Positions 8,033-16,281 are shown, counted from the first letter of the stretch. The stretch is DNA of 64,000 bases from Amycolatopsis sp. NBC_01480 (GCF_036227205.1 NZ_CP109442.1:4588001-4652000), one strand, 5' to 3'. Translations and numbers: made by a program. Notes: generated by a model not told the origin, from the sequence alone.

Positions 8033-8707
8033 ATGCGAACGAAGATCGTCTCTGCCCTGCTCCTCGTGACGAGTGTCTGCGCGCCACCGGCAGTCGCCGC
8101 GACGGTGACCGCCCGCACCGGGCCCGGCACCGTGTTCCCCGCTTCGGCCGCGACGCTCGAAGACCGGACCGCGGTCGTCTGCACCGTGCGCGCCGAGCTG
8201 GTGGACGGCAACGACAGCTGGGCGAAGCTGAGCACCGGCGGCTGGGCCCCGGCCGCGCAACTCGGGACGTTGGCCGGCGTGCCCGAGTGCGAGGGGACCG
8301 GCGCGTACCCCGCCGGCGACGACTACCCGTACCGCACCGCCCGCGCCGACAACGTTGACAGGTGGGCGTTCTACCGCGGCCAGTGCACGTCGTTCGTCGC
8401 CTGGCGGCTGGAGCAGACGCTCGGGTACTTCCACAACTTCCAGTGGCACAACGGGATTCCCGGTCATTGGGGCAATGCCGTCGACTGGGACGACAACGCG
8501 CGCAAGCTCGGCTACCGCGTCGACCGCGAGCCCGTGCCCGGCGCCGTGGCGCAGTGGGAGAGCGGGCACGTCGCGTACATCAGTGCTGTGCAAGGGAAAA
8601 CGGTCACGGTGGAGGAATACAACTGGGTCACCCCGCTGGCTTACGACATCCGGGTGACGACGATGAACCGGATCAGCGCCGTCCTGCACGTGGTGCCCGG
8701 CCGGTAG
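8033..8707 (+). CDS. Secreted CHAP-domain amidase/peptidase
   Basis: A 224-residue exported protein with a Sec signal peptide (residues 1-23, cleavage near AVAA-TV). An SH3-like segment follows at about 25-85 (ARTGPGTVFPASAATL, GGWAPAAQLG). The C-terminal CHAP domain has Cys118 in RGQCTSFVAW and His179 in ESGHVAYI as the catalytic pair, with EEYNW completing the usual site. Such enzymes cut peptidoglycan cross-links or stem peptides outside the cell, in growth or lysis of competitors. It stands alone, with its own short leader. Confidence 0.88.
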   Translation: MRTKIVSALLLVTSVCAPPAVAATVTARTGPGTVFPASAATLEDRTAVVCTVRAELVDGNDSWAKLSTGGWAPAAQLGTLAGVPECEGTGAYPAGDDYPYRTARADNVDRWAFYRGQCTSFVAWRLEQTLGYFHNFQWHNGIPGHWGNAVDWDDNARKLGYRVDREPVPGAVAQWESGHVAYISAVQGKTVTVEEYNWVTPLAYDIRVTTMNRISAVLHVVPGR

Positions 8708-8933
8708 TCACGGTCATCCCGCTGACCGGTACCCGGCGCCGGTGAGGTCTGGACCACCGCGCTGAACTGTGCGTTAATTCAAGACGTGAAGTTTGGTTTC
8801 TCGCCGGAGAGAACCCGAATACGCGGCGACGTCCAGCGGCCCGCGCGGGTCCCCTTCGGGTGCGGGAGGCGGTACTCCCACCGCTTCCCGTGACGGCAAC
8901 CCCCTCCTCCCCGCCCCCACCGGAAGGCTCCCC

Positions 8934-10235
8934 ATGTCCGTCAAACGACGCCCGTTCGGGCTCGTGGGCAAGGCATTGGCGTTTTTCACCGCCTGCCTCG
9001 GCCTCGCGTTCGGCTCGCCGGCCATCGCCTCACACGCCGCCGAGGCGACCCCGTTCAAGGTGCTCGCGTTCTACAGCGGCACCTACGACGCCGCGCACAT
9101 CAGTTTCGAGAAGGAGGCCAACGTCTGGTTCCCCCAGCAGGCGGCGGCCAACGGCTTCACCTATTCCTCCACCAACAACTGGGACCAGCTCACCAGCATC
9201 ACGCCGGACCAATACCAGGTGGTGATGTTCTACGACGACCAGCCGCAGTCGCAGGCGCAGTTCGAGGGTTTCCAGCGGTACATGAACGCGGGCGGCGCGT
9301 TTTTCGGGTTCCACGTTTCGGCGTACAACGACGATTCCACGCCCTCGTACGCGAACTGGTTCCACAATGACTTCCTCGGCACCGGCCGGTTCGTCTCCAA
9401 CAGCTGGGGCCCGACCGCGGAAACGCTGAAGATCGAGAACCGCACGCACCCGTCCACGGTGAACCTGCCCGCGACCATCCAGTCCTCGGTGAGCGAGTGG
9501 TACTCCTGGCAGAACGACCTGCGGCAGAACCCGAACATCTCGATCCTGGCCTCGCTCGACCCGTCGACCTTCCCGGTGGGCGACGACCCGAACCAGACCT
9601 GGTACAGCGGGTACTACCCGATCATGTGGACGAACAAGAACTACAAGATGATCTACGCGAACTTCGGCCACAACAAGATGAACTACGACACCAACACCGC
9701 GCTTTCCTCGACCTTCGAAAGCGCCGACCAGAACAAATTCATCCTCGACGGCCTGCGCTGGCTGGGCGGCGCCACGAGTGACGGCGGCACCCCGCCGTCC
9801 GGCGGAATTTCACCGACCGCCTGGTATCCCGTGGTGAACAAGGCCAACGGCAAATGTGTCGACGCGCGTTCCGCCGCTTCGGCGAATGGCACCGTGATCC
9901 AGCAGTACGCCTGCAACGCCACGAACGCCCAGCAGTTCCAGTTCCAGCCGACCAGCGGCGGCTACGTGCGGGTGAACAACCGGACCAACCCGGCCCAGGT
10001 GATCGACGTGTCCAATGTGGCCACCACGGACAACGCCGGGCTCCAGCTGTGGGCCTACAGCGGCGGGGCGAACCAGCAGTGGCAGCCGGTCTCGGAAGGC
10101 GGCGGATACTACCACTTCGTCGCCCGTAACAGCGGAAAGTGCTTGACCGTGCCGGGCGGCTCGACGGCGGACAGTGTCCAGCTGGTCCAGTCGGCCTGCA
10201 CCGGCGGGGCGGCGCAGTCGTTCCACGTGGCGTGA
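8934..10235 (+). CDS. Secreted ThuA-domain protein with ricin-type lectin module
   Basis: A 433-residue exported protein. ATG 8934 is chosen over an in-frame GTG 141 bases upstream because GGAAGG precedes it at the right distance and a signal peptide begins there (SVKRRPFG, hydrophobic core, cleavage near SHAAEA). Residues about 37-270 match the ThuA/glutamine-amidotransferase-like fold (FKVLAFYSG start, AGGAFFGFHVSA in place of the Cys elbow, YANFGHNKMNY). After a Gly/Pro linker comes a ricin B-type carbohydrate-binding module (GKCVDARSA, QQYACNA, QQWQPV). It probably binds or modifies an extracellular glycan; the reaction of ThuA domains is not firmly established. A strong terminator follows the stop. 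Confidence 0.87.
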   Translation: MSVKRRPFGLVGKALAFFTACLGLAFGSPAIASHAAEATPFKVLAFYSGTYDAAHISFEKEANVWFPQQAAANGFTYSSTNNWDQLTSITPDQYQVVMFYDDQPQSQAQFEGFQRYMNAGGAFFGFHVSAYNDDSTPSYANWFHNDFLGTGRFVSNSWGPTAETLKIENRTHPSTVNLPATIQSSVSEWYSWQNDLRQNPNISILASLDPSTFPVGDDPNQTWYSGYYPIMWTNKNYKMIYANFGHNKMNYDTNTALSSTFESADQNKFILDGLRWLGGATSDGGTPPSGGISPTAWYPVVNKANGKCVDARSAASANGTVIQQYACNATNAQQFQFQPTSGGYVRVNNRTNPAQVIDVSNVATTDNAGLQLWAYSGGANQQWQPVSEGGGYYHFVARNSGKCLTVPGGSTADSVQLVQSACTGGAAQSFHVA

Positions 10236-10239
10236 CGTG

Positions 10240-10281
10240 CGTGAGTGCTGAAGCCGGTTCTTGCTGGCTTCAGCACTCACG
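10240..10281. terminator. Strong hairpin terminator between convergent genes
   Basis: CGTGAGTGCTGAAGCC (10240-10255) and GGCTTCAGCACTCACG (10266-10281) form a perfect 16-base stem with a 10-base loop. It is followed by TTTT on the plus strand. It lies between the ThuA-ricin gene and the convergent HTH gene. Its GTGAGTGCT/AGCACTCAC outer arms resemble the outer arms of the palindrome at 36180-36219, so it may belong to the same repeat family. Confidence 0.85.
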
Positions 10282-10284
10282 TTT

Positions 10285-10587
10285 TCAATGGTTCGGGGCG
10301 CGCTCGACGATCGCCCGCAACGCCTCGACGTGCTCCAGGAACTTCGCCCGTCCTTCGCCGGTGGCCTGCACCGAGGTCTTGGGCACCCGGCCGAGGTAGG
10401 TCCGGCGCTGCTCGATGTACTCCGCTTTTTTCAGCGTCGCCAGCTGTTTGGACAGTGCGGAGTCCGAAAGGGACACTCCGTCGCGCAGGAAGGCGAAGTC
10501 GCACCATTCGGCGGCGCAGAGCACCGACATGATCGCCAGCCGCGTCGGGTCCGACAACAGGCGGTCCAGTTCCGGCGGTGTGGTCAT
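10285..10587 (-). CDS. Winged-helix transcriptional regulator (HTH_34 type)
   Basis: A 100-residue DNA-binding protein. ATG 10587 overlaps the stop of the upstream membrane protein gene (ATGA). The core reads LSDPTRLAIMSVL, then SDSALSKQLATLKKAEYIE (recognition helix), then a wing (LGRVPKTSVQATGEGRAKF), a layout typical of the HTH_34/MarR-like family. The gene is the second of a two-gene unit with a small membrane protein. A 53-base near-perfect palindrome sits directly upstream of the unit. Autorepression by this protein is the natural reading; the signal is unknown. An open frame continues far upstream in the same phase but is a shadow of the membrane protein gene. Confidence 0.88.
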   Translation of the reverse strand: MTTPPELDRLLSDPTRLAIMSVLCAAEWCDFAFLRDGVSLSDSALSKQLATLKKAEYIEQRRTYLGRVPKTSVQATGEGRAKFLEHVEALRAIVERAPNH

Positions 10588-11087
10588 GCGCTCGGGCGTC
10601 GCTGCGAACTCGCGACCAGTGCCTGCCCCAGCGCGAACAGTGCGGTGAACGCGGCGCCGTAGATCACGCCGACCACGGTGTTCGGGTAGTCGCGCAGCCC
10701 GACCGCGCCGGCCAGGCTGTCGGCGAAACCGGCGCCGTACTGGGCGATCAGCCACGCGCCGAGCACCCCGAGGGCCAGCACGACCCCGAAGACCCACGGG
10801 ACGAACGGCTGCCGCTGCTGCACCCCGCGCATCCGGCCCAGCAGCGAAGACCGCTCGTACCGGCTGGCCACGAACACCACCACCAGCGCGAGGATGACCA
10901 GTACTGCCACCAGTTTCGCGCCGCTGAGGCTGATGAAGTCGTTCGCCGCCGAACCCCCGGCGCCCACCACGAACATCCCCGCGTACACCCACCACGGCAG
11001 CCGCGCCGCCCGCCGGGTCTGCTCCTGGTGCGAGCGGACCGACGCCAACGCCTCCGCTGCCTGCTGCTGCTCGTCCTGCTGGTTCAT
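10584..11087 (-). CDS. Small membrane protein paired with winged-helix regulator
   Basis: A 167-residue protein with a Gln/Glu-rich cytoplasmic N-terminus (about 30 residues) and four predicted membrane helices. Two lie at about 32-50 and 59-77, and two more after about residue 95. I recognise no catalytic motif. It is the first gene of an operon with the HTH protein, overlapping it by four bases. Such membrane protein/HTH_34 pairs are common in actinobacteria; the membrane component may sense or transport the effector, but nothing in the sequence proves this. ATG 11087 is preceded by GGGAGGAC. Confidence 0.75.
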   Translation of the reverse strand: MNQQDEQQQAAEALASVRSHQEQTRRAARLPWWVYAGMFVVGAGGSAANDFISLSGAKLVAVLVILALVVVFVASRYERSSLLGRMRGVQQRQPFVPWVFGVVLALGVLGAWLIAQYGAGFADSLAGAVGLRDYPNTVVGVIYGAAFTALFALGQALVASSQRRPSA

Positions 11088-11101
11088 GACGTCCTCCCGT
11101 T

Positions 11102-11154
11102 GACTACTTGCCTATCTGGAAAGTACTCACTTCTTTCCGATTAGGCAAGTAGTC
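11102..11154. promoter_or_regulatory. 53-base palindromic operator upstream of membrane protein/HTH operon
   Basis: GACTACTTGCCTA (11102-11114) and TAGGCAAGTAGTC (11142-11154) are perfect 13-base arms. Inside them GGAAAG (11118-11123) and CTTTCC (11133-11138) pair again, leaving a 9-base centre. Overall the 22-base arms match at 19 positions. It starts 15 bases upstream of the operon start, so it overlaps the expected promoter. It may also end transcription from the gene at 11182-11538. Confidence 0.75.
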
Positions 11155-11181
11155 AGGTCGAGCGCGGTGCGGCTTGGGTGA

Positions 11182-11538
11182 TCAGGCCGGCCGCCAGGTG
11201 GTCTGCATCCGGACCACCAGCACGGCCAGCACCAGCAAGGCGATGGCGATCAGCACCGCGGCCCACCGGCCGTCGTCCGGGGCGGTGCCCAGGGCGGCGG
11301 GCAGGATCACCAGCGAGGTGACCAGGTAGGCCAGGTGCGTGCCGGGCTCGCCGGGGTGGTCGCCGCCGAGCAGGCCGGCCACGTCGGCGACCGCCTGGAC
11401 CAGCAGGGCCAGCTCGATCACAGCCAGCGCCGGCAGCACCCAGCGGCGGCGGTAGCGGCCGGCGAGCCCGGTGCCGAGCACCACGAGCCCGCCGGCCACG
11501 CACACCACCGTGGTGGTGAAGGCGAGGGATTCGATCAC
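11182..11538 (-). CDS. Small four-helix membrane protein in iron-regulated operon
   Basis: A 118-residue protein, almost wholly membrane-embedded (IESLAFTTTVVCVAGGLVVL; LPALAVIELALLVQAVADVA; HLAYLVTSLVILPAALG; AVLIAIALLVLAVLVVRM). GTG 11538 overlaps the stop of the PepSY protein gene (GTGA), so it is translated after it. No enzyme motif is visible. As the partner of a PepSY-TM protein behind an iron box, it is plausibly part of siderophore or heme iron handling at the membrane; that role is inferred from context only. Confidence 0.75.
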   Translation of the reverse strand: MIESLAFTTTVVCVAGGLVVLGTGLAGRYRRRWVLPALAVIELALLVQAVADVAGLLGGDHPGEPGTHLAYLVTSLVILPAALGTAPDDGRWAAVLIAIALLVLAVLVVRMQTTWRPA

Positions 11539-12695
11539 GCTTTCGCCTTGCGACGACGGCGTTTCGAGCCGGAGCGGAACAGCCAGGTGGACAGCCCGGT
11601 CAGCATCAGCGCCAGCGGCGCCAGGCCGAGTACGAACCACACGATCCGCCACCAGGGGCCGACCAGCCAGCCGAAGTGGGCGGGCTCGAAAACGTTCTCG
11701 TAGAACGTGTTCGCGCCCGGCTGTGGCTTCGCGTCCACATCGGACACATGCGTCGGGTCGTGGCTGTCGACGTACACCGTGTGGTCGCCGCCGAAGAAGG
11801 CACGCGCGCCGTACGGCTGGTAGCCGGGGCTCGCGATCGAGACCTGGTAGTACCCGGTTTTCGCTGTGATCAGGTAACGCACCTCGCCCGGCGTGACGGC
11901 CAGCGCTGCGGCGGCCGCCTGGTCGATCCCGATCTCGGGGGTGCCGGGTGCGGCGGGGTTCGCGGTGAACGAGTACTTGGCCGGGTCGGCGGGCGCGCCG
12001 CCGGTGATGGCGAGCCACGCGTCCTTCGCCGGCGGCAGGTAGAACGCGGCGCCGGTGACGCCCCACATCAACACGAACGGCACCGTCACGATGCCGATCA
12101 GGTTGTGCAGGTCGTAGTCGCGCGCGAACCGGCCCTTGCCGGTGCGCACGCGGAAGCCGTGCGAGAACCGCCGGAATCCCGGCCACCACACCACGATCCC
12201 GGTCACCGCCAGCAACACCATGAGCAAGCCCAGCACCACCAGGATCAGCAGCCCCCAGTTCGTGCCCGGCGGCCAGTCGAACCCGATCGACGGCACCGGC
12301 GCGGCCAGCCACGAGACGTAACCCGGATCGTTCGCGCAGGTCAGCCCGCAATCGTGCAGGTTGACCAGGAAGCCCATCACCCCGTCCTCGACCGGCGCCT
12401 CGCCGTTGATCCGCCCGGTGCCGGGGTCGACGGCGAACGCCCGCGAGTAGTCCGCGTCGCCGACCGCGAGGATCCCGCCGTCGGCGCTGACCCAGGCGGG
12501 GGAGAACTCGGGGTGGGCCGCGGCGACGATGTCACGCGCCTGCTGGAAACCGATGGGGTGCGCGCTGTCGGTGTGCCGGTAGAAGTCGCCGTGCGTGGCC
12601 CGGTAGTACTCCGGGTGGAACAGCAGCACGGCGCCGGACGTCGTCTCGAGCACCAGGAACAGGCCGAGTACCAACGAAGTCCACCGGTGCGTCAA
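11535..12695 (-). CDS. PepSY-associated membrane protein, probably iron-regulated
   Basis: A PepSY-TM family protein (386 residues from the TTG at 12695). An N-terminal helix (HRWTSLVLGLFLVLE) is followed by an extracytoplasmic PepSY domain (GFQQARDIVAAAHP), then two central helices near residues 145-170 and 205-225, a second PepSY-like region and a final helix. The family is implicated in reducing or importing ferric siderophores. The start is uncertain. The coding frame continues 31 codons upstream (NVRRWLRRKPVRRALVLTHRWTS fits the family), but the only well-placed initiation signal there is GAGGGGGA before an ATC at 12788. An IdeR/DmdR-type box is at 12816-12834. The stop is coupled to the 118-residue membrane protein. 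Confidence 0.85.
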   Translation of the reverse strand: MTHRWTSLVLGLFLVLETTSGAVLLFHPEYYRATHGDFYRHTDSAHPIGFQQARDIVAAAHPEFSPAWVSADGGILAVGDADYSRAFAVDPGTGRINGEAPVEDGVMGFLVNLHDCGLTCANDPGYVSWLAAPVPSIGFDWPPGTNWGLLILVVLGLLMVLLAVTGIVVWWPGFRRFSHGFRVRTGKGRFARDYDLHNLIGIVTVPFVLMWGVTGAAFYLPPAKDAWLAITGGAPADPAKYSFTANPAAPGTPEIGIDQAAAAALAVTPGEVRYLITAKTGYYQVSIASPGYQPYGARAFFGGDHTVYVDSHDPTHVSDVDAKPQPGANTFYENVFEPAHFGWLVGPWWRIVWFVLGLAPLALMLTGLSTWLFRSGSKRRRRKAKA

Positions 12696-12815
12696 GACCA
12701 GCGCCCGGCGGACGGGCTTGCGGCGCAGCCACCGCCGGACGTTCCCCTTACGGGCCGGGGCTGCGCGGGTCAGCTGTTCGGTACTGATGGTCGTCCCCCT
12801 CGAACTTGATCGATG

Positions 12816-12834
12816 TTAGGTTAGCCTTGCCTTC
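12816..12834. promoter_or_regulatory. IdeR/DmdR-type iron box
   Basis: TTAGGTTAGCCTTGCCTTC matches the DtxR/IdeR consensus TTAGGTTAGGCTAACCTAA at 14 of 19 positions, including the entire left half-site. It lies 28 bases upstream of the candidate ATC start of the PepSY gene, in promoter position. This predicts repression in iron-replete cells. The divergent thiolase gene begins about 100 bases on the other side and might also be affected. Confidence 0.7.
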
Positions 12835-12936
12835 ACTCTGAGGTAAAGCCCCTGTGATCCACGCGCCTTTCCGGCCTTGTAAAATACATTCAGGTCTGTA
12901 TCTTTGTTGTCAACGCCTACACGAGGGAGTGCTGCG

Positions 12937-14127
12937 GTGGCGAACAAGGTGTACGTCGTCGGGGTCGGGATGACGAAGTTCGAAAAGCCCGGCCGCCGCG
13001 AGGGCTGGGACTACCCGCAGATGGCGAAGGAATCCGGCAGCAACGCGCTGGCCGACGCCGGGATCGCGTACGACCAGGTGCAGCAGGCGTACGTCGGGTA
13101 CGTCTACGGGGAGTCGACGTCGGGCCAGCGCGCCGTCTACGAGCTGGGCCCGACCGGCATCCCGGTGGTGAACGTCAACAACAACTGCGCCACCGGCTCG
13201 ACCGCGCTGTACCTGGCGGCGGAGGCGATCCGCGGCGGCCGCGCGGACTGCGTGCTGGCATTGGGCTTCGAGAAGATGAAACCCGGCTCGCTCGGCTCGA
13301 CCTTCGACGACCGTGAGCAGCCGATGGGAAACCACATGCAGGCGCTCGCGGAGATCTCCGAGGTGCTGTTCCCGCCGGCGCCGTGGATGTTCGGCGCCGC
13401 CGGACGCGAGCACATGAAGGCCTACGGCACCACGGCCGAGCAGTTCGCGAAGATCGGCGAGAAGAACCACCGGCACTCGGTGAACAACCCGTACGCGCAG
13501 TTCCAGGACGCGTACACGCTCGAAGACGTGCTCGGCTCGCGGATGATCTACGACCCGCTGACCAAGCTGCAGTGCTCGCCGACGTCCGACGGCTCGGGTG
13601 CCGCGATACTGGCGAGTGAGTCCTATGTGGACGTCCATGGGCTGGCGGGCCGCGCCGTCGAGATCGTCGGGCAGGCCATGACCACCGACTTCGCCAGCAC
13701 GTTCGACGGCAGCGCGAAGAACATCGTCGGCTACGACATGACCAAGCAGGCCGCGGCGCGCGTGTACGAGCAGTCCGGGCTCGGTCCCGAGGACTTCCAG
13801 GTGATCGAGCTGCACGATTGCTTCTCCGCCAACGAATTGCTGACTTACGAGGCGCTCGGCCTCTGCGCGGAGGGCGACGGCGGCAAGCTGGTCGACTCCG
13901 GCGAAACGACGTACGGCGGCAAGTGGGTGGTGAACCCGTCCGGCGGCTTGATCTCGAAGGGCCACCCGCTCGGCGCGACCGGGCTGGCGCAATGCGCCGA
14001 GCTGACCTGGCAGCTGCGTGGCGACGCGGACAAGCGTCAAGTCGGCGGGGTCGAAGCCGCGCTGCAGCACAACATCGGGCTCGGCGGCGCCGCCGTGGTC
14101 ACCGCTTACCAGCGAGCTGTTGTTTAG
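12937..14127 (+). CDS. Thiolase-like lipid-transfer protein (SCP-x type)
   Basis: A 396-residue thiolase superfamily protein related to the thiolase domain of sterol carrier protein x. It is expected to cleave or condense 3-ketoacyl-CoA chains, often of sterol or branched origin. GTG 12937 is preceded by GAGGGAG and starts at the conserved [12 protein letters not shown]. The nucleophile cysteine is in NNNCATGS (about residue 86). The HDCFSANE and GHPLGATG motifs supply the other active-site residues. It heads a same-strand group with an SRPBCC protein (13 bases on), a MaoC-type hydratase and a dehydrogenase. ATACA and TGTAT arms at 12884-12901 may be a regulator site. Confidence 0.92.
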   Translation: MANKVYVVGVGMTKFEKPGRREGWDYPQMAKESGSNALADAGIAYDQVQQAYVGYVYGESTSGQRAVYELGPTGIPVVNVNNNCATGSTALYLAAEAIRGGRADCVLALGFEKMKPGSLGSTFDDREQPMGNHMQALAEISEVLFPPAPWMFGAAGREHMKAYGTTAEQFAKIGEKNHRHSVNNPYAQFQDAYTLEDVLGSRMIYDPLTKLQCSPTSDGSGAAILASESYVDVHGLAGRAVEIVGQAMTTDFASTFDGSAKNIVGYDMTKQAAARVYEQSGLGPEDFQVIELHDCFSANELLTYEALGLCAEGDGGKLVDSGETTYGGKWVVNPSGGLISKGHPLGATGLAQCAELTWQLRGDADKRQVGGVEAALQHNIGLGGAAVVTAYQRAVV

Positions 14128-14139
14128 GAAAGGAGCACC

Positions 14140-14574
14140 ATGGGCCGGATCAGCGCGTCCGTCGAACTGCCCATCACGCCGGAGAAGGTGTGGGCGGAGT
14201 TCGCGGACCCGAACAACTTCGAGAAGTGGCTGACCATCCACACCAAGTGGAAGGGCGACGTGCCGGCGCGGTTCGAGCTGGGCGCGCAGGTGTCCGAAGT
14301 GGTCACGATGCTCGGCATGCCGAACACGATCACCTGGACCGTCGACGAGTACGCCGAGCTGTCGAAGCTCGTCATCTCCGGCACCGGGATGGCCGGGGTG
14401 AAGGTGAGTTTCGCGCTGTCCGTGCAGGCCGGCGGCGCCGGGGCGATCGCGGCGATCGACGCCGAGTTCTCCGGGCAGATGATCGTCGGCGCGCTCGGCA
14501 AGGCGGTGGAGAAGGACGGCAAGAAGAACCTGGACTCCTCGCTGGAGAACCTCAAGCAGCTGGTCGCGGCCTGA
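14140..14574 (+). CDS. SRPBCC (START-like) family protein
   Basis: A 144-residue START/Bet v1-like fold protein (MGRISASVELPITPEKVWAE, then WTVDEYAELSKLVISG and a long C-terminal helix EKDGKKNLDSSLENLKQLV). Such proteins bind hydrophobic ligands in a deep cavity. It sits between the thiolase and the MaoC-type hydratase. The start has an AGGAAAGGAGC ribosome site, and its TGA overlaps the hydratase ATG by one base. Binding or presenting an acyl or sterol-like substrate, in place of an SCP2 domain, is my inference; catalytic residues are not evident. Confidence 0.85.
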   Translation: MGRISASVELPITPEKVWAEFADPNNFEKWLTIHTKWKGDVPARFELGAQVSEVVTMLGMPNTITWTVDEYAELSKLVISGTGMAGVKVSFALSVQAGGAGAIAAIDAEFSGQMIVGALGKAVEKDGKKNLDSSLENLKQLVAA

Positions 14575-15407
14575 TGGCCGAGGGCTTCGACCCGGCCGGG
14601 CTGGACCGGTGGACCGACGAAAGCCGGTTCGAGGTCACGCGCGCCCGTCTCGTCGAGTACGCCGAGGCGACCAACGACCCGATCCCCGCCCACCGCGCGG
14701 GTGACGTCGCGAGCCCGGTGTTCGCGATCGTGCCCGTGTTCCAGTCGCTGCTGGAGCCCGCGCTGGAGGTGGTGCCGACGGGGCTGTTCGGGCGGGTGGT
14801 GCACGGGGAGCAGGATTTCCGTTTCCACCGCCCGATCCGGCCCGGGGACAAACTCGTGTCGCGGGCGAAGATGACCGGTTACGAGGGCCTGCCGAACGGC
14901 ACTCGCGGCACGGTGTACCTGGAAACCCGCGACGAGGCGGGGGAGTCGGTGAACGAGCAGTACGTGACGTTGTTCGTCCGCGGTTTCGACACCGGCGAGA
15001 CGCGCGGTGTGCTGGGCCCGGATCACCGTTCGGCGCGTTCGGGCGCGCCTGCTGCAAAGGTGGCGCAACACGTCGACGACGACCAGACGTTCCGCTACGC
15101 CCCCGCCGCCGGCGACCCGATGCCGATCCACCTGGACGCCGAGGTGGCTCGCGACGCGGGTCTGCCCGGCATCATCGCGCATGGCTTGTGCACCATGGCT
15201 TTCGCGTCGTGGGCGCTGCTGACCTCGGTGGGGGAGCGTCGCCGTCTGCGGCGTTTGGCGGTGCGTTTCGCCAAGCCGGTGCTGCCCGGCTCAGACCTGG
15301 ACACGACGATCTGGCGCGCCGGTGATCTGGCGTACGCATTCGAAACCGCTGTCGGCGACACCGTTGTCCTGAAGGACGGCCTCGCCGAGTTCACGGATCA
15401 GGAGTAA
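14574..15407 (+). CDS. Double-hotdog MaoC-type enoyl-CoA hydratase
   Basis: A 277-residue protein with two hotdog folds. The N-terminal half carries a degenerate hotdog (SRFEVTRARLVEYAEATNDP, HGEQDFRFHRPIRPGDKL). The C-terminal half has the hydratase-2 motif (FRYAPAAGDPMPIHLD with catalytic Asp and His, then GLPGIIAHGLCTMAF). The expected reaction is R-specific hydration of trans-2-enoyl-CoA in beta-oxidation. ATG 14574 overlaps the preceding TGA (TGATG), so translation is coupled. An open frame extends far upstream through the thiolase gene but is a shadow. The dehydrogenase that would oxidise its product starts five bases after its stop. Confidence 0.88.
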   Translation: MAEGFDPAGLDRWTDESRFEVTRARLVEYAEATNDPIPAHRAGDVASPVFAIVPVFQSLLEPALEVVPTGLFGRVVHGEQDFRFHRPIRPGDKLVSRAKMTGYEGLPNGTRGTVYLETRDEAGESVNEQYVTLFVRGFDTGETRGVLGPDHRSARSGAPAAKVAQHVDDDQTFRYAPAAGDPMPIHLDAEVARDAGLPGIIAHGLCTMAFASWALLTSVGERRRLRRLAVRFAKPVLPGSDLDTTIWRAGDLAYAFETAVGDTVVLKDGLAEFTDQE

Positions 15408-15412
15408 GTGGC

Positions 15413-16281
15413 ATGGGAGCACTGGACGGCCGCGTCGCCGTCATCACCGGCGCGGGCCGCGGCATCGGCCGTGAGCACGCGCTGCTCTTCGCTGCCGAAG
15501 GCGCCGCCGTCGTGGTCAACGACCTGGGCGGCGCCAACGACGGCACCGGCGCCGACACCACGCCGGCGCAGGAAGTGGCTGCCGAAATCCGCGCTGCGGG
15601 CGGCCAGGCCGTAGCGAACTCCGCGAACGTGACTTCCTGGGCCGAGGCCGCGAGCTTGATCGACCAGGCCGTATCGGAGTTCGGCCGCTTGGACGTGGTC
15701 GTCAACAACGCCGGCATCCTCCGCGACGCTTTTGTTGCGGGGATTACGGAAGAGCAGTGGGACGCGGTGATCGCGGTGCACTTGAAGGGACACGCCGCGG
15801 TCCTGCATCATGCTGCGGCGTATTGGAAATCCTGTGCCAAGTCGGGTTCTCGGGTGGCTGCTTCGGTGATCAATACGGCTTCTGCTTCCGGTACGACGAT
15901 GCCCAATCCGGGGCAGGTGAACTACGGTGCTGCCAAGGCTGGTATCGCCGCTATGACTTTGGTGGCTGCGCAGGAGTTGGAGCGGTATGGCGTCCGTGTC
16001 AACGCGATCGCTCCTATCGCGCGGACCCGGCTGACTTTGGCTACGCCCGGAATGGGGGCGATCTTCGCGCAGGAGGTGGCGGAGGGGGAGTTCGATGCGT
16101 TCTCTCCGGCCAATATTTCGCCGCGGCTGCTTACTTGGCTACTGAGAAGTGTGAGATTAGCGGAAAAGTCTTTGCGGTGCAAGGGGAGGCTATCTCGGAG
16201 CTGGCCGGGTGGCATGACGTGAAGGTCGTGGAGACGGAAGGGCCTTGGCGTATCGAGGATATCGCTGCTCGGCTGCCTTGA
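15413..16281 (+). pseudogene. MFE2-type 3-hydroxyacyl-CoA dehydrogenase (SDR), frameshifted
   Basis: A short-chain dehydrogenase of the peroxisomal multifunctional-enzyme-2 type: TGAGRGIGREHA cofactor loop, NDLGG acidic/Asp site, NNAGILRD, an INTASASG serine and the VNYGAAKAG catalytic Tyr/Lys. The first frame is correct to about 16122 (FSPANISPR). The conserved C-terminus (AYLATEKC, GKVFAVQGEAISELAGWHD, EGPWRIEDIAARLP) continues in another frame to the stop at 16281. One missing base near 16124-16130 explains this. Read as is, the product has 269 residues with a wrong tail. From about 15720 the codons become much richer in A/T third positions than the neighbours. It may be a true pseudogene or a sequencing error. 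Confidence 0.8.
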
